A DNA stretch of 64,000 bases from an uncultured Polaribacter sp. (GCA_943846595.1 OX044355.1:1515501-1579500); one strand, 5' to 3'; shown: positions 43,549 through 52,876, counted from the first letter of the stretch. Numbers and translations are program-made. Notes: generated by a model from the sequence alone, not told the origin.

Positions 43549-44133
43549 ATGAAAACAACAGCAATTATTTTAGGTATTTTATTGGCATTATTTTTTGGAC
43601 TACAGATTTACTCTTATGTCAGCAATGGAAACATCGAAAAGTATTCTTATACAGTGCTCAAAGAGTATGATGATTTTGAAATTCGAAATTACGAGGCGGG
43701 GTTGTTTACATCTGTAAAATTAGATACCGATTCTTATAACGAAGCATCCGGAAAAGGATTTTCTATTTTAGGGGGGTATATTTTTGGAAAAAATGAAAAA
43801 AAAGAAGCTATTGCCATGACCTCACCAGTTAGCATGTCATTAGAAAAAGAAACTACGATGTTGTTTTTAGTGCCAAAGGCATATACAAAAGAAACCTTAC
43901 CAAAGCCAGACAACGGTGATATCCAGTTTGTGGAAGTACCTGCAAAAAAAATGGCAGCAATCACTTTTGGTGGTTGGGCCAATGATGAGAAAATAGCAAA
44001 ATACAAATCGAAACTGATTGCACTTTTAGCTGAAAATCAAATTAAACACACCAATAATTTTTCAGTATTGGGCTACAATCCGCCCTATGAAGTTCTCATT
44101 CGTAGGAATGAAGTCATTGTAGAGTTGGAGTAG
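43549..44133 (+). CDS. SOUL family heme-binding-like protein, membrane-anchored
   Basis: Protein of 194 residues with an N-terminal signal/anchor helix (about 3-20, TTAIILGILLALFFGLQI) followed by a SOUL/HBP domain: YTVLKEYDDFEIRNYEAGLF, FSILGGYIFGKNEKKEAIAMTSPVSM, TMLFLVPKAYTKETLPKP, FGGWANDEKIAKYKSKL and VLGYNPPYEVLIRRNEV. SOUL proteins bind heme or porphyrin in eukaryotes; in bacteria the role is unclear. The start at 43549 is set by the signal helix; an upstream frame to 43471 lies within the DUF1569 gene. Confidence 0.87.
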   Translation: MKTTAIILGILLALFFGLQIYSYVSNGNIEKYSYTVLKEYDDFEIRNYEAGLFTSVKLDTDSYNEASGKGFSILGGYIFGKNEKKEAIAMTSPVSMSLEKETTMLFLVPKAYTKETLPKPDNGDIQFVEVPAKKMAAITFGGWANDEKIAKYKSKLIALLAENQIKHTNNFSVLGYNPPYEVLIRRNEVIVELE

Positions 44134-44199
44134 TTTAGCGTTCATAAATTAAGATATAAAATTCCTAAATACTCATTATTTTTTATTTAAAGCCATAAA

Positions 44200-44228
44200 A
44201 AAAACCGAACAAAATTTGCTCGGTTTTT
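44200..44228. terminator. Bidirectional terminator between SOUL and M28 peptidase genes
   Basis: AAAAACCGA, an 11-base loop, TCGGTTTTT: stem rich in A/T at the ends and C/G near the loop, with A and T runs on opposite sides, so it can end both the plus-strand SOUL transcript and the minus-strand peptidase transcript. Confidence 0.75.
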
Positions 44229-44249
44229 CTGTTTTTAAAAAGAAGGTAA

Positions 44250-45299
44250 CTATTTGCTTTCTTCTTTTGTAACTGCTTTGTCAGCAACAATTCTTGTTTC
44301 CATATTGGCAACTTCCCATGCGGTGTGAAATACCAATCGTGCTCTATTTTCTAACAATTCATAATTGATTTTGTCAGGAGTGTCAGAAGGTTTGTGGTAA
44401 TCTGCATGAGTTCCATTAAAGTAAAAAATAATTGGAACGTTGTGCTTAGCAAAATTATAATGATCTGATCTGTAGTAAAAACGATTTGGATCGTTTTCAT
44501 CATTGTATTTGTAATCTAAATTGATGTTGGTATACTTCTTATTTACAGCTTCCGATAGGGTGTGTAATTCGGTACTCAACTTATCAGAACCAATTAAATA
44601 TACATAGTTTGGATCCGTTTTGTGTCTGTCGTCAATCCTACCCACCATATCAATATTTAGATCACATACGGTATTCGCTAAGGGGTATACTGGGTTTTCT
44701 GTATAATATTTAGAACCTAGCAATCCTTTTTCTTCTCCAGTTACATGTAAAAACAAAATGGATCTTTTTGGACCTTTTCCATCATCTGCAGCAGCTTTAA
44801 AAGCTTGTGCAATCTCTAAAATGGCTACTGTACCCGATCCATCATCATCGGCTCCATTATAAATTTCTCCATTTTTAATCCCTTCATGATCTAAATGCGC
44901 AGAAATCACAACAACTTCATCCGGCTTTTCACTTCCTTTAATAAAGGCAAGAACGTTTTCAGAGGATTTCAATCCTCCTCTTCGAGAATTTTGATTCAAC
45001 CATTCAGCAGGTACTTCTTGAAAATAATCATCCCCACCAAGTCCTGAAGCAATTCCTTCCGTAACATAGAAATTTTTTAAATATTCTACGGCTTTTTTCT
45101 GTCCTGGTTCCCCAGTATTTCTACCTTCAAATTCATCTGAAGCGTAAATGAATAAATGAGTCCCTAGATCTTTTGCAGTAATCGTGCTTGCGTATTTTGC
45201 TGCTTGATCTACATTTTTGTCGGCTGTTTTTGTTGCGTCTTTACCAGATCCACAAGCTATAAAAGCAAATGCACTGGCAGCATAAAGTATTTTTTTCAT
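44250..45299 (-). CDS. M28 family metallopeptidase, lipoprotein
   Basis: Exported zinc aminopeptidase of 349 residues. Leader MKKILYAASAFAFIAC is a lipoprotein signal (Cys16). Di-zinc ligands of the M28 fold are visible: His/Asp in VVISAHLDHEG, Asp in YNGADDDGSGTVAILEIA, Glu pair in HVTGEEKGLLGSKYY, Asp in LNIDMVGRID and His in FNGTHADYHKPSDTPDKIN. Probably degrades peptides in the periplasm or at the outer membrane. A well-formed promoter lies directly upstream. It is monocistronic. Confidence 0.9.
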   Translation of the reverse strand: MKKILYAASAFAFIACGSGKDATKTADKNVDQAAKYASTITAKDLGTHLFIYASDEFEGRNTGEPGQKKAVEYLKNFYVTEGIASGLGGDDYFQEVPAEWLNQNSRRGGLKSSENVLAFIKGSEKPDEVVVISAHLDHEGIKNGEIYNGADDDGSGTVAILEIAQAFKAAADDGKGPKRSILFLHVTGEEKGLLGSKYYTENPVYPLANTVCDLNIDMVGRIDDRHKTDPNYVYLIGSDKLSTELHTLSEAVNKKYTNINLDYKYNDENDPNRFYYRSDHYNFAKHNVPIIFYFNGTHADYHKPSDTPDKINYELLENRARLVFHTAWEVANMETRIVADKAVTKEESK

Positions 45300-45334
45300 T
45301 GATAGATTATTAATTCAATTTGATTATTAGTACT

Positions 45335-45365
45335 CAAATGTAACAAAAAGTTACACCGCCATCAA
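45335..45365 (-). promoter_or_regulatory. Promoter of the M28 peptidase gene with internal inverted repeat
   Basis: On the minus strand TTG (45365-45363), a 20-base spacer and TACATTTG (45342-45335) match TTG-n(19-21)-TAnnTTTG in both halves, 35 bases before the ATG. The spacer holds the inverted repeat GTAAC-n5-GTTAC (45340-45354), which overlaps the -7 box and could be an operator. Confidence 0.55.
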
Positions 45366-45474
45366 ATTTAAATAAAAAGAATTTTTTGATACAAATCCTT
45401 TATGTTTACGACGAAGTTTTTAGGACAAATAAAACGTTTTGTTAAATATCGTTTGGAAGCGTTTATGCTGTTTT

Positions 45475-46275
45475 TTAGAACGATTGACTATTGATGACAT
45501 ATTGCTGTAAAGTACGATCGAATTTAACAATTTTGGAAGCGAATAAATTTTCAAAAGCGTTTTGTTGTATCAATTCTGCTGTTGTGCCTGTGTAGATTAT
45601 GTTTTCAGATAAGACGATCAATTCATCACACATTTTAGTTGCTAAATTAATTTCATGCGTAGAAATTATAATGGTTTTTTTAGTGGAGTTTGTCAATTTT
45701 TTTAAGAGCTCAAAAATGGCAATGGTATGATGCATGTCTAAATGGGCGGTAGGCTCATCTAAAATAATGATTTCTGTGTCTTGAGACAATGCTCTTGCAA
45801 TTAAAACACGTTGCATTTGTCCATCACTCAATTCAGAACAACGATTGTTTTGCAGTCCCTCTAAATTGGTTTGTTCCATCGCCCAATGAATTTTTTTAAG
45901 ATCCTTCTTCGTTAAGGAATCAATCCAGTTCGTGTAGGGTTGTCTCCCCAGTGCTATAAGTTCAAAAACGGTTAATTGACTTTCTGGAAGTCGTTCGGTC
46001 AAGACCAAACTAATGGTTGTAGCTAATTCTTGATATTGATAGGTTTTGCTGTCTTTTTTGTTGATAAAAATAACTCCTGCTAGTGGTTTTTGCACCTTTG
46101 AAAGAGTTCTTAATAAGGTCGATTTTCCGATCCCATTTTTACCAATAACTGCGTTTAAAGTGCCTTTTCTTATTGCGAAATTAATTCCTTTTGCAATGAT
46201 TTTTTGCTGTTTTTTTTGCTCATAACCGATGGTTAAATTTTCGGTGCTAAGTATGTTGTTTTCATCTGTTTTCAA
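45475..46275 (-). CDS. ABC transporter ATP-binding protein (iron/cobalamin type)
   Basis: Cytoplasmic ATPase of 266 residues of the FecE/BtuD class, powering metal-chelate import with the adjacent permease. Walker A GKNGIGKST (about 39-47), signature LSDGQMQRVLIARALSQ, Walker B IILDEPTAHLD and switch His in IIISTHEINLA are intact. The gene follows the permease with a 65-base gap. Substrate is either a ferric siderophore, heme or vitamin B12; no substrate-binding protein or TonB-dependent receptor is encoded here to decide. Confidence 0.88.
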   Translation of the reverse strand: MKTDENNILSTENLTIGYEQKKQQKIIAKGINFAIRKGTLNAVIGKNGIGKSTLLRTLSKVQKPLAGVIFINKKDSKTYQYQELATTISLVLTERLPESQLTVFELIALGRQPYTNWIDSLTKKDLKKIHWAMEQTNLEGLQNNRCSELSDGQMQRVLIARALSQDTEIIILDEPTAHLDMHHTIAIFELLKKLTNSTKKTIIISTHEINLATKMCDELIVLSENIIYTGTTAELIQQNAFENLFASKIVKFDRTLQQYVINSQSF

Positions 46276-46340
46276 AACTTCATTTTTTTTTAGCTTTTCT
46301 CTGACTTAGTTTGTCAAAACCCAGCTATTTTACAATCGTA

Positions 46341-47369
46341 CTATACAACTATTTTCTTTTTTCTGATTATCAACCAAATCACAATAGGTGCCCCAAATAA
46401 AGAGGTGATTGCATTAATGGGTAATGTAAATTCACTTGTGGGCAATTGTGCAATGCTATCACAAATCAACAATACAATTCCGCCAATAATTGCAGAAGCG
46501 GGGATTAATATTTTATGATTGGATGTCGTGAATAGCATTTTTGCAATATGGGGTACCGCCAAACCAATAAATGCAATTGGTCCTGAAAAAGCAGTAATAA
46601 CACCTGTTAATAAACTGGTAATGACTAAAATAATAGTTCTGCTTTTTTTGATATCTATCCCTAAGCTTTTGGCATAATTTTCTCCTAATAAAAAACTGTT
46701 TAAGGGCTTTATAATTATTAAGCATGCAAGGATTCCTACTAGATAAATACTTCCAAAAACACTCAATTCTGACCAGCTTAGGTTCCCGAGACTACCAAAA
46801 CTCCAAAATAAGTATTGTTGTATTTGAGCCGCTTCACTAAAATATGCCAATATAGCAATAACTGCAGCCGTCAAACTTCCAAACATCAATCCTATAATTA
46901 AAATTGACATTGTGTTTCGTAGGCTATTTGCAGCCATAATTACTGCAAAGAGTACGAGGAAAGCCCCAAGGCTGGCAGCAATTGCCAAAGACCAATTTGA
47001 CATTGAACTTGTTAGAAAAAAACCTCCAAAAATAGACGAACCTAAAATTAACAGCGCAACTCCTAGGCTAGCACCGGAAGAAATTCCTAATACAAATGGA
47101 CCTGCTAATGGATTTTTGAAAAGCGTTTGCATGAGCAGTCCACAAATCGAAAGACCAGAACCTACTAAAATTGCAGTTATTGCTTTGGGCACTCTAAAAT
47201 CTAAAACTATTGTTTGCCAACTATCTTTTATACTTGTATCTCCTATCAAAGTATAAAATATTTCTTTAAAAGGAATGGAAACAGAACCCAAGCTAATGTT
47301 TAAGAAAAAAAGTACAATCAGTAAAACCGAAAGTAAGATAAAGTGTTTTTTGTAGGTTTTTTGTTTCAT
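46341..47369 (-). CDS. FecCD-family ABC transporter permease (iron/cobalamin type)
   Basis: Inner-membrane permease of 342 residues with about nine to ten helices. FecCD/BtuC landmarks: FRVPKAITAILVGSGLSICGLLMQTLFKNPLAGPFVLGISSGASLG (about 53-98), LLGENYAKSLGIDIKKSR, and GPIAFIGLAVPHIAKMLF. It is expected to function as a homodimer with the ATPase encoded downstream. The start lies 25 bases after the stop of rdgB on the same strand, so rdgB, permease and ATPase may share a transcript. Confidence 0.9.
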   Translation of the reverse strand: MKQKTYKKHFILLSVLLIVLFFLNISLGSVSIPFKEIFYTLIGDTSIKDSWQTIVLDFRVPKAITAILVGSGLSICGLLMQTLFKNPLAGPFVLGISSGASLGVALLILGSSIFGGFFLTSSMSNWSLAIAASLGAFLVLFAVIMAANSLRNTMSILIIGLMFGSLTAAVIAILAYFSEAAQIQQYLFWSFGSLGNLSWSELSVFGSIYLVGILACLIIIKPLNSFLLGENYAKSLGIDIKKSRTIILVITSLLTGVITAFSGPIAFIGLAVPHIAKMLFTTSNHKILIPASAIIGGIVLLICDSIAQLPTSEFTLPINAITSLFGAPIVIWLIIRKKKIVV

Positions 47370-47394
47370 TTATTTATGGGCAGGAGCGCAAAAT

Positions 47395-47976
47395 CTATTT
47401 TTTATAGGCGGCTAAAAATGTTACTAGTTTTTCAATTGCCAATCCTCGATGAGAAATTTTGTTTTTTTCGTTTCGTTGCATCGTTGCAAAACTTTCTTGG
47501 TATCCTTTGGGTTGAAAAATAGGGTCATATCCAAAACCTTTTTCGCCTTGTTTTTCTGTTAAAATTTTACCTTTACAAATGCCTTCAAATAAAAATTGTT
47601 TTCCGTCAAGATTTAAACAAATTGCTGTTCGAAATTGTGCTTTCCTATTTTCTTTGCCATTTAATTCATGCAGTAGTTTTTGCATATTTTTTTCAGAATC
47701 TGAAGGTTCTCCAGCAAAACGAGCGGAATAGACTCCAGGTTTCCCATGTAAACTCTCGACCTCTAAACCGGTATCATCTGCAAAACAATTATAACCAAAT
47801 TTTGCTGTAATATAAGATGCTTTTAAGCGTGCATTACCTTCTAAAGTAGTTGCTGTTTCATCAATTTCATCAAAACAATGAATGTCTTTTAAACTCAATA
47901 ATTCAATTGAATTGGCAAGCATTTCTTGTACTTCTTTTAGTTTATTTACATTATTGGTCGCAAAGACTAATTTCAT
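47395..47976 (-). CDS. rdgB: RdgB/HAM1 non-canonical purine NTP pyrophosphatase
   Basis: House-cleaning enzyme of 193 residues that hydrolyses dITP, XTP and ITP to monophosphates and prevents their incorporation into nucleic acids. Motifs: [18 protein letters not shown] (3-20), [25 protein letters not shown] (about 66-90), [12 protein letters not shown] and [13 protein letters not shown]. All catalytic positions (Lys, Glu, Asp of the family) appear present. It is followed after 25 bases by the permease gene. Confidence 0.94.
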   Translation of the reverse strand: MKLVFATNNVNKLKEVQEMLANSIELLSLKDIHCFDEIDETATTLEGNARLKASYITAKFGYNCFADDTGLEVESLHGKPGVYSARFAGEPSDSEKNMQKLLHELNGKENRKAQFRTAICLNLDGKQFLFEGICKGKILTEKQGEKGFGYDPIFQPKGYQESFATMQRNEKNKISHRGLAIEKLVTFLAAYKK

Positions 47977-48032
47977 ACGGTAAAAATAATCAAATTTATA
48001 ATTGGAAAGAACGAATCCAGAAAGTAGTTCAA

Positions 48033-48506
48033 TTATTCATGATGATAGGGCTCATTCTTCAAAATCGTAAAACCTCGATAGAGTTGTTCAACAACGAAAA
48101 GCCGAATCATTTGATGTGAAAAAGTCATTTTTGACAATGAAACTTTGCCGCTCGATTTTTTATAGACAGCTTCCGAAAATCCATAAGGCCCTCCAATGAC
48201 TATAACAAGTTGTTTGATGCCTGAATTCATTTTCTTTTGTAAATATTGTGAAAACTGAATCGATGAATACGCGTTCCCTTTGTCATCTAATAACACCAAT
48301 TGGTCTGTGTTTTGAAGTTTCGATAAAATGAGTTCGCCTTCTTTTTCTTTTTGCTGAACCTCACTCAGGTTTTTTATATTCTTAATGTCTGGAATGATTT
48401 CTAGTTCAAATTTTATATAATGTTTAAGACGATTTTGATATTCATCAATGAGCGCAATCAAATTTTTATTGTCCGTTTTTCCAATGGCAAGTAACTTTAT
48501 TTTCAT
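48033..48506 (-). CDS. rlmH: 23S rRNA pseudouridine-1915 N3-methyltransferase
   Basis: SPOUT-class methyltransferase of 157 residues that methylates pseudouridine 1915 in helix 69 of 23S rRNA. It starts [15 protein letters not shown] (ATG at 48506 preferred over 48533 because homologues begin here) and ends with the trefoil-knot SAM site and C-terminal motif [45 protein letters not shown]. The length and terminal motif are exactly those of the family. Confidence 0.96.
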   Translation of the reverse strand: MKIKLLAIGKTDNKNLIALIDEYQNRLKHYIKFELEIIPDIKNIKNLSEVQQKEKEGELILSKLQNTDQLVLLDDKGNAYSSIQFSQYLQKKMNSGIKQLVIVIGGPYGFSEAVYKKSSGKVSLSKMTFSHQMIRLFVVEQLYRGFTILKNEPYHHE

Positions 48507-48661
48507 TTTTGAAGTCTCGTCAAGTAGGTTCAAAGACTTAATATTGTCTTGATTTTACTTTTGGTTAGGGTGCAAATTTATTCGTTTTTCAGCTATAAAA
48601 TCAATAGAACTCATTAAAAGTTGAAAATCATTCCTATTTTTACATCAGAATAAAATGCAGA

Positions 48662-49519
48662 ATGATATCAAAAGCACAATTTGAAAAGGAATTAACGGTT
48701 ATTATTTCCAATGCAATAAGAGAAGATGTTGGAGATGGAGACCACACTTCAAACGCTTGTATTCCAGCAGATGCACAGGGCAAGGCAAAGTTATTGGTCA
48801 AAGAAGCTGGAATTATTGCAGGTGTTGCATTTGCAAAGCAAGTTTTTGCCTATGTGGATGCAGATTTAGTGGTAACTACCTTTTTAAATGATGGAGATAA
48901 TGTGCAAGTTGGAGATGTTGTTTTTCATGTTTCAGGAAAGTCTCAATCCATTTTAATGGCAGAAAGATTGGTGTTAAATGCCATGCAAAGAATGTCTGCA
49001 ATAGCAACTAAAACAGCTTTTTTTGTGGGATTATTAGCGGGAACAAAAACGAAGATACTAGATACTCGAAAAACAACACCAGGGATTAGAGCGCTTGAAA
49101 AATGGGCGGTAAAAATTGGAGGAGGAGAAAACCATCGATTTGCCTTATATGATATGATGATGATTAAAGACAATCATATTGACTTTGCAGGAGGGGTTTC
49201 GCAAGCCATTAAGAAAGCAAGACAGTATTTGATTGCAAAAAAAATAGATATTAAAATTATTGTGGAAGCAAGAAACCTTCAAGAAATCAAAGAAATTCTT
49301 TTGAATGAAGGGGTGTACAGGATATTAATAGACAATTTCAACTATGAAGACACTAAAAAAGCGGTAGCGCTCATCGGTACGACCTGTTTAACGGAGTCCT
49401 CTGGCGGAATCAATGAAAAAACAATTCGGAAGTATGCAGAATGCGGTGTAGATTTTATTTCATCTGGAGCTTTAACCCATGCTGTTCAAAATTTGGACCT
49501 AAGTTTAAAAGCAATCTAA
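48662..49519 (+). CDS. nadC: Nicotinate-nucleotide pyrophosphorylase (carboxylating)
   Basis: Quinolinate phosphoribosyltransferase of NAD synthesis: quinolinate plus PRPP to nicotinate mononucleotide. The 285 residues show REDVGDGDHTSNACIP near 18-33, AERLVLNAMQRMSAIAT, KILDTRKTTPGIRALEKWAVKIGGGENHRFALYDMMMIKDNH (the substrate-binding core), VEARNLQEIKE and TESSGGINEKTIRKYAECGVDFIS. All the Arg, Lys and His residues of the active site look intact. It is divergent from rlmH. nadA and nadB are not in the window. Confidence 0.96.
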   Translation: MISKAQFEKELTVIISNAIREDVGDGDHTSNACIPADAQGKAKLLVKEAGIIAGVAFAKQVFAYVDADLVVTTFLNDGDNVQVGDVVFHVSGKSQSILMAERLVLNAMQRMSAIATKTAFFVGLLAGTKTKILDTRKTTPGIRALEKWAVKIGGGENHRFALYDMMMIKDNHIDFAGGVSQAIKKARQYLIAKKIDIKIIVEARNLQEIKEILLNEGVYRILIDNFNYEDTKKAVALIGTTCLTESSGGINEKTIRKYAECGVDFISSGALTHAVQNLDLSLKAI

Positions 49520-49570
49520 GGAACCTGTTATACTAAAAAGTAAATTGAGGAGTTTAAAACTGCAGGATAG

Positions 49571-50143
49571 ATGACAGATGCTTACTTTGATAGCGAAACA
49601 TACATAAAAATTGATTTTTCGAAAACAAAAATCAAAAAAGGGGAATATGACAATTGTACGTTTATAAATTGTAATTTCGAAAATATACATGCGTCTAATA
49701 TTCAGTTTGTAGCATGTGATTTTATGGATTGTAATTTTAGCAATGCCATCGTAAAAGATACCGCGTTTAAAGATGTGAATTTCGTTAATTGTAAATTAAT
49801 TGGAGTAAAATTTAATGAGTGTGATCCCTTTCTGTTGCAAATGCGTTTTAAAGAATGTCTGTTGAATTTTTCTTCCTTTTATCAATTAAAAATACCGAAA
49901 ACCATTTTTGAAAATTGTAATTTGGAGGCAGTAGATTTTACAGAAGCAAATATGAGTAGTTCTTTTTTTGATAATTGTGATTTAAAAGGGGCTATTTTTG
50001 AAACAACTAATTTAGAAAAAACGAATTTTAAAACCGCTTTTAACTTTAGTTTTGAATTAGAGAAAAATCGTGTGAAAGGCGCAAAGTTTAAAAGAGATAC
50101 AATTGATGGATTGCTATTCCACTATAAAATTGTTATGGAATAA
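49571..50143 (+). CDS. Pentapeptide-repeat protein (Qnr/McbG-like fold)
   Basis: Soluble 190-residue protein made of pentapeptide repeats of the A(D/N)LXX/CxF type (CTFINCNF, CDFMDCNF, CKLIGVKF, CNLEAVDF, CDLKGAIF), expected to form a right-handed quadrilateral beta-helix like Qnr and McbG, which mimic DNA and protect gyrase. An interruption near residues 85-115 (FLLQMRFKECLLNFSSFYQLKIPKT) resembles the loop or break found in such proteins. The target is not known; the family is common in flavobacteria without resistance context. It lies between nadC and the YihY gene on the same strand. Confidence 0.85.
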   Translation: MTDAYFDSETYIKIDFSKTKIKKGEYDNCTFINCNFENIHASNIQFVACDFMDCNFSNAIVKDTAFKDVNFVNCKLIGVKFNECDPFLLQMRFKECLLNFSSFYQLKIPKTIFENCNLEAVDFTEANMSSSFFDNCDLKGAIFETTNLEKTNFKTAFNFSFELEKNRVKGAKFKRDTIDGLLFHYKIVME

Positions 50144-50204
50144 CAAACAAGACCCTTAAGAAAGTTAGAGCGTCCATCTAAAATTAATAGAGAAACGAAC
50201 ACCA

Positions 50205-51143
50205 ATGAGTAAAGAAATTGAAGACAGTCTCACAAGAATCCCTCTCATAAAAACTTTAGTGAAGTTTGGAAAGAAAATGAAAGTTCCAGGTTTGCGAGGT
50301 ATGTCTTTGTATGATGTCATAGAAATGTATTTTATTGGCATCGTAAAAGGGGCTTTAACTTCTAGAGCAGGGGGAATTGCTTTTAGCTTTTTTATGGCCG
50401 TTTTTCCTTTTTTACTCTTTATTTTAACCCTAATACCCTACATTCCAATAGACGGATTTCAAGAAGGACTCTTTTCTTTTATTCAAGATGTTTTACCACC
50501 ACAAACTTTTGAAGCCGTTAATCTCGTCATTGGCGATATCATAAACAATCAATATGGAGGTTTACTTTCATTTGGTTTTATTTTGTCGATCTTTTTAATG
50601 ACAAATGGCGTTAATGCTATTTTTGGAGGATTCGAATATTCCTATCATGTCAACGAGTTTCGTAATGTTTTTAAAACCTATTTTATCTCTTTAGGAGTTT
50701 CATTATTAACCTCATTTTTCTTAATTGTAACCGTTGTTTTAGTGTTGTTGTACCAAGTAGCATTGTCTAAGATTGATGATAACGGCTGGTTGAATACTAG
50801 TGATTTAAATCTTTTTTTCTACGGACGCAGCGTCTTGTTCTTAATTATGATTTTCACCATCGTTTCGTTACTTTTTAGGTATGGGACAAAGCAAGGGAAA
50901 GAGTTGACCTTCTTCTCTGCAGGTGCTATTTTAACCACACTTTTGTCACTAAGTACCTTTTATTTATTTGGAATTTATGTTGTTAAATTTGCTCAATACA
51001 ATCAATTATACGGTTCTATAGGGACTTTGTTAGTATTGATGTTATTTGTCTGGTTAAATGCAATCATTCTATTGTTAGGGTTTGAATTAAACGCTTCCTT
51101 ATACCAATTGAGGCAACAAAATAAAACAGTTCCAACCTCCTGA
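50205..51143 (+). CDS. YihY/virulence factor BrkB family membrane protein
   Basis: Inner-membrane protein of 312 residues with about six helices. Signature ALTSRAGGIAFSFFMAVFPFLLFILTLIPYIP (about 46-77) is the YihY/BrkB start; GFELNASLYQL ends the domain. Though once called ribonuclease BN, the family is a membrane protein of unknown transport or envelope role. The cytosolic N-terminus is short. A hairpin resembling a terminator lies about 46 bases downstream. Confidence 0.86.
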   Translation: MSKEIEDSLTRIPLIKTLVKFGKKMKVPGLRGMSLYDVIEMYFIGIVKGALTSRAGGIAFSFFMAVFPFLLFILTLIPYIPIDGFQEGLFSFIQDVLPPQTFEAVNLVIGDIINNQYGGLLSFGFILSIFLMTNGVNAIFGGFEYSYHVNEFRNVFKTYFISLGVSLLTSFFLIVTVVLVLLYQVALSKIDDNGWLNTSDLNLFFYGRSVLFLIMIFTIVSLLFRYGTKQGKELTFFSAGAILTTLLSLSTFYLFGIYVVKFAQYNQLYGSIGTLLVLMLFVWLNAIILLLGFELNASLYQLRQQNKTVPTS

Positions 51144-51189
51144 AAATGCTAACTTTTTTCACGATATTTGTGCTCGCAGAACGTTTTGG

Positions 51190-51209
51190 TTTTTCACTCT
51201 TGTGAAAAA
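51190..51209 (+). terminator. Weak hairpin after the YihY gene
   Basis: TTTTTCAC-tctt-GTGAAAAA, an 8-bp perfect stem 46 bases after the YihY stop. There is no T run after the stem on the plus strand, so termination activity is uncertain. Confidence 0.35.
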
Positions 51210-51338
51210 TCAATTTCGCACAGTTTGCCTTTTTGCGAGGCAGGAATCCATAAAAAAGGAATAAACGTTTAAAATTTTGAGTGATTCGTTTTGAGTCTAG
51301 CAACTAAAACTAAAAATCAACAACTAATACCCATTTCA

Positions 51339-52709
51339 ATGAAACCAAGCATCCCAAAAGGAACCAGAGATTTTTCACCAACAGAAGTTGCCAATCGGTC
51401 CTATATTATGAATGTGATTAAGACAACTTTTGAAACTTTTGGGTTTCAACCCATTGAAACACCAAGTTTTGAGAATTCTGCAACCTTAATGGGGAAATAT
51501 GGGGAAGAAGGAGATCGGTTGATTTTTAAGATTTTAAATTCAGGAGATTATTTAGCAAAATCTGATGAAACCTTATTGGCAGAAAAAAATAGTTTAAAAC
51601 TAACTCCTCAAATTTCCGAGAAAGCGCTGCGATACGATCTTACAGTGCCCTTTGCACGCTATGTGGTTCAGCACCAAAATGAAATTACATTTCCATTTAA
51701 ACGCTATCAAATACAGCCAGTTTGGAGAGCAGACAGACCTCAGAAGGGTCGCTTTAGAGAATTTTTTCAATGCGACGCAGATGTTGTTGGTAGCAAATCT
51801 TTGTGGCAAGAAGTAGCATTTATTCAACTCTATGATACCGTTTTTACCAAATTAGGTTTAGTGGGAACGACCATAAAAATTAATAACAGAAAAATACTTT
51901 CAGGAATTGCAGCAGTGATTGGTGCACAAGACAAACTCATCGATTTTACCGTTGCTCTAGACAAGTTAGATAAAATAGGGAAAGAGGGAGTAGTTAAAGA
52001 AATGCTCTCCAAAGGAATTACTGAGGAAGCAATTGAGAAAGTACAACCATTGTTTGATTTTTCTGGAACTAATTTAGAAAACTTGACTGCTTTAGAAAGC
52101 ATGTTAGCGGGCTCGGAGGAAGGATTAAAAGGCGTTGAAGAGTTGCGTTTTGTAATTCATTCAATTGCAGCTCTCGGATTGGCAACAGCAAGCTTAGAAG
52201 TAGATGTAACGTTGGCAAGAGGTTTGAATTATTATACAGGTGCCATTTTTGAAGTAGCTGCTCCACAAGGTGTAAAAATGGGTTCTATTGGAGGCGGAGG
52301 AAGATATGATGATTTAACAGGAGTATTTGGTTTAAAAAAGGTTTCTGGGGTTGGTATCTCTTTCGGTTTGGATAGAATTTATTTGGTGTTGGAAGAATTG
52401 GACTTGTTTCAAGCAGTTGCTTTGCCAAAGCCTAAGGTTCTTTTCTTGAATTTTGATGCCGCGACTGCCCTAACGAACATGCAAGCCATAAAAAAATTGC
52501 GAGAAAATGGCGTAAAGGCTGAGTTTTATCCTGATTTAGGTGAAAGTAACAAGGCACAAAAACGACAATGGAAATATGTTTCCAATAGAGAGATTGAATA
52601 TGTGGTATCTAAAGTAGAAAAAGATGTATTTGTTTTAAAGCATATGCTTTCCAATGAGCAAGTAATGTGTTCATTGTCAGAATTAGTCGCAAAAATGACC
52701 AGGTCATAG
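51339..52709 (+). CDS. hisS: Histidyl-tRNA synthetase
   Basis: Class II aminoacyl-tRNA synthetase of 456 residues that charges tRNA-His. Motif 1 region begins IPKGTRDFSPTEVANR; motif 2 is FKRYQIQPVWRADRPQKGRFREFFQCDADVVG; the His-specific ARGLNYYTGAIFEV and motif 3 VSGVGISFGLDRIYLVLEEL are present; the C-terminal anticodon-binding domain spans about 365-456. The ATG at 51339 (MKPSIPKGTRDF) is preferred over a TTG at 51291, which would add 16 non-conserved residues. Confidence 0.96.
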   Translation: MKPSIPKGTRDFSPTEVANRSYIMNVIKTTFETFGFQPIETPSFENSATLMGKYGEEGDRLIFKILNSGDYLAKSDETLLAEKNSLKLTPQISEKALRYDLTVPFARYVVQHQNEITFPFKRYQIQPVWRADRPQKGRFREFFQCDADVVGSKSLWQEVAFIQLYDTVFTKLGLVGTTIKINNRKILSGIAAVIGAQDKLIDFTVALDKLDKIGKEGVVKEMLSKGITEEAIEKVQPLFDFSGTNLENLTALESMLAGSEEGLKGVEELRFVIHSIAALGLATASLEVDVTLARGLNYYTGAIFEVAAPQGVKMGSIGGGGRYDDLTGVFGLKKVSGVGISFGLDRIYLVLEELDLFQAVALPKPKVLFLNFDAATALTNMQAIKKLRENGVKAEFYPDLGESNKAQKRQWKYVSNREIEYVVSKVEKDVFVLKHMLSNEQVMCSLSELVAKMTRS

Positions 52710-52876
52710 CGCTTATTAAAGATTATGTATCGCATGTTTTTTAATTTTGATTGCAATCTAAGATTGCATTAGTAGAAGTCTTGAGATGTAATTATAGCAG
52801 CATAACTATAATTGCAAAAAAAATTAAAATAATACGTTTTAAACACCTAAATTTGCACTTTAATAACAGATTGAAA

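Noticed and set aside
45475-47369. Dedicated cobalamin importer assigned by nearness to the adenosyltransferase gene
   Set aside because: The genes are about 10 kb apart with many unrelated genes between; FecCD-type parts alone do not reveal substrate.
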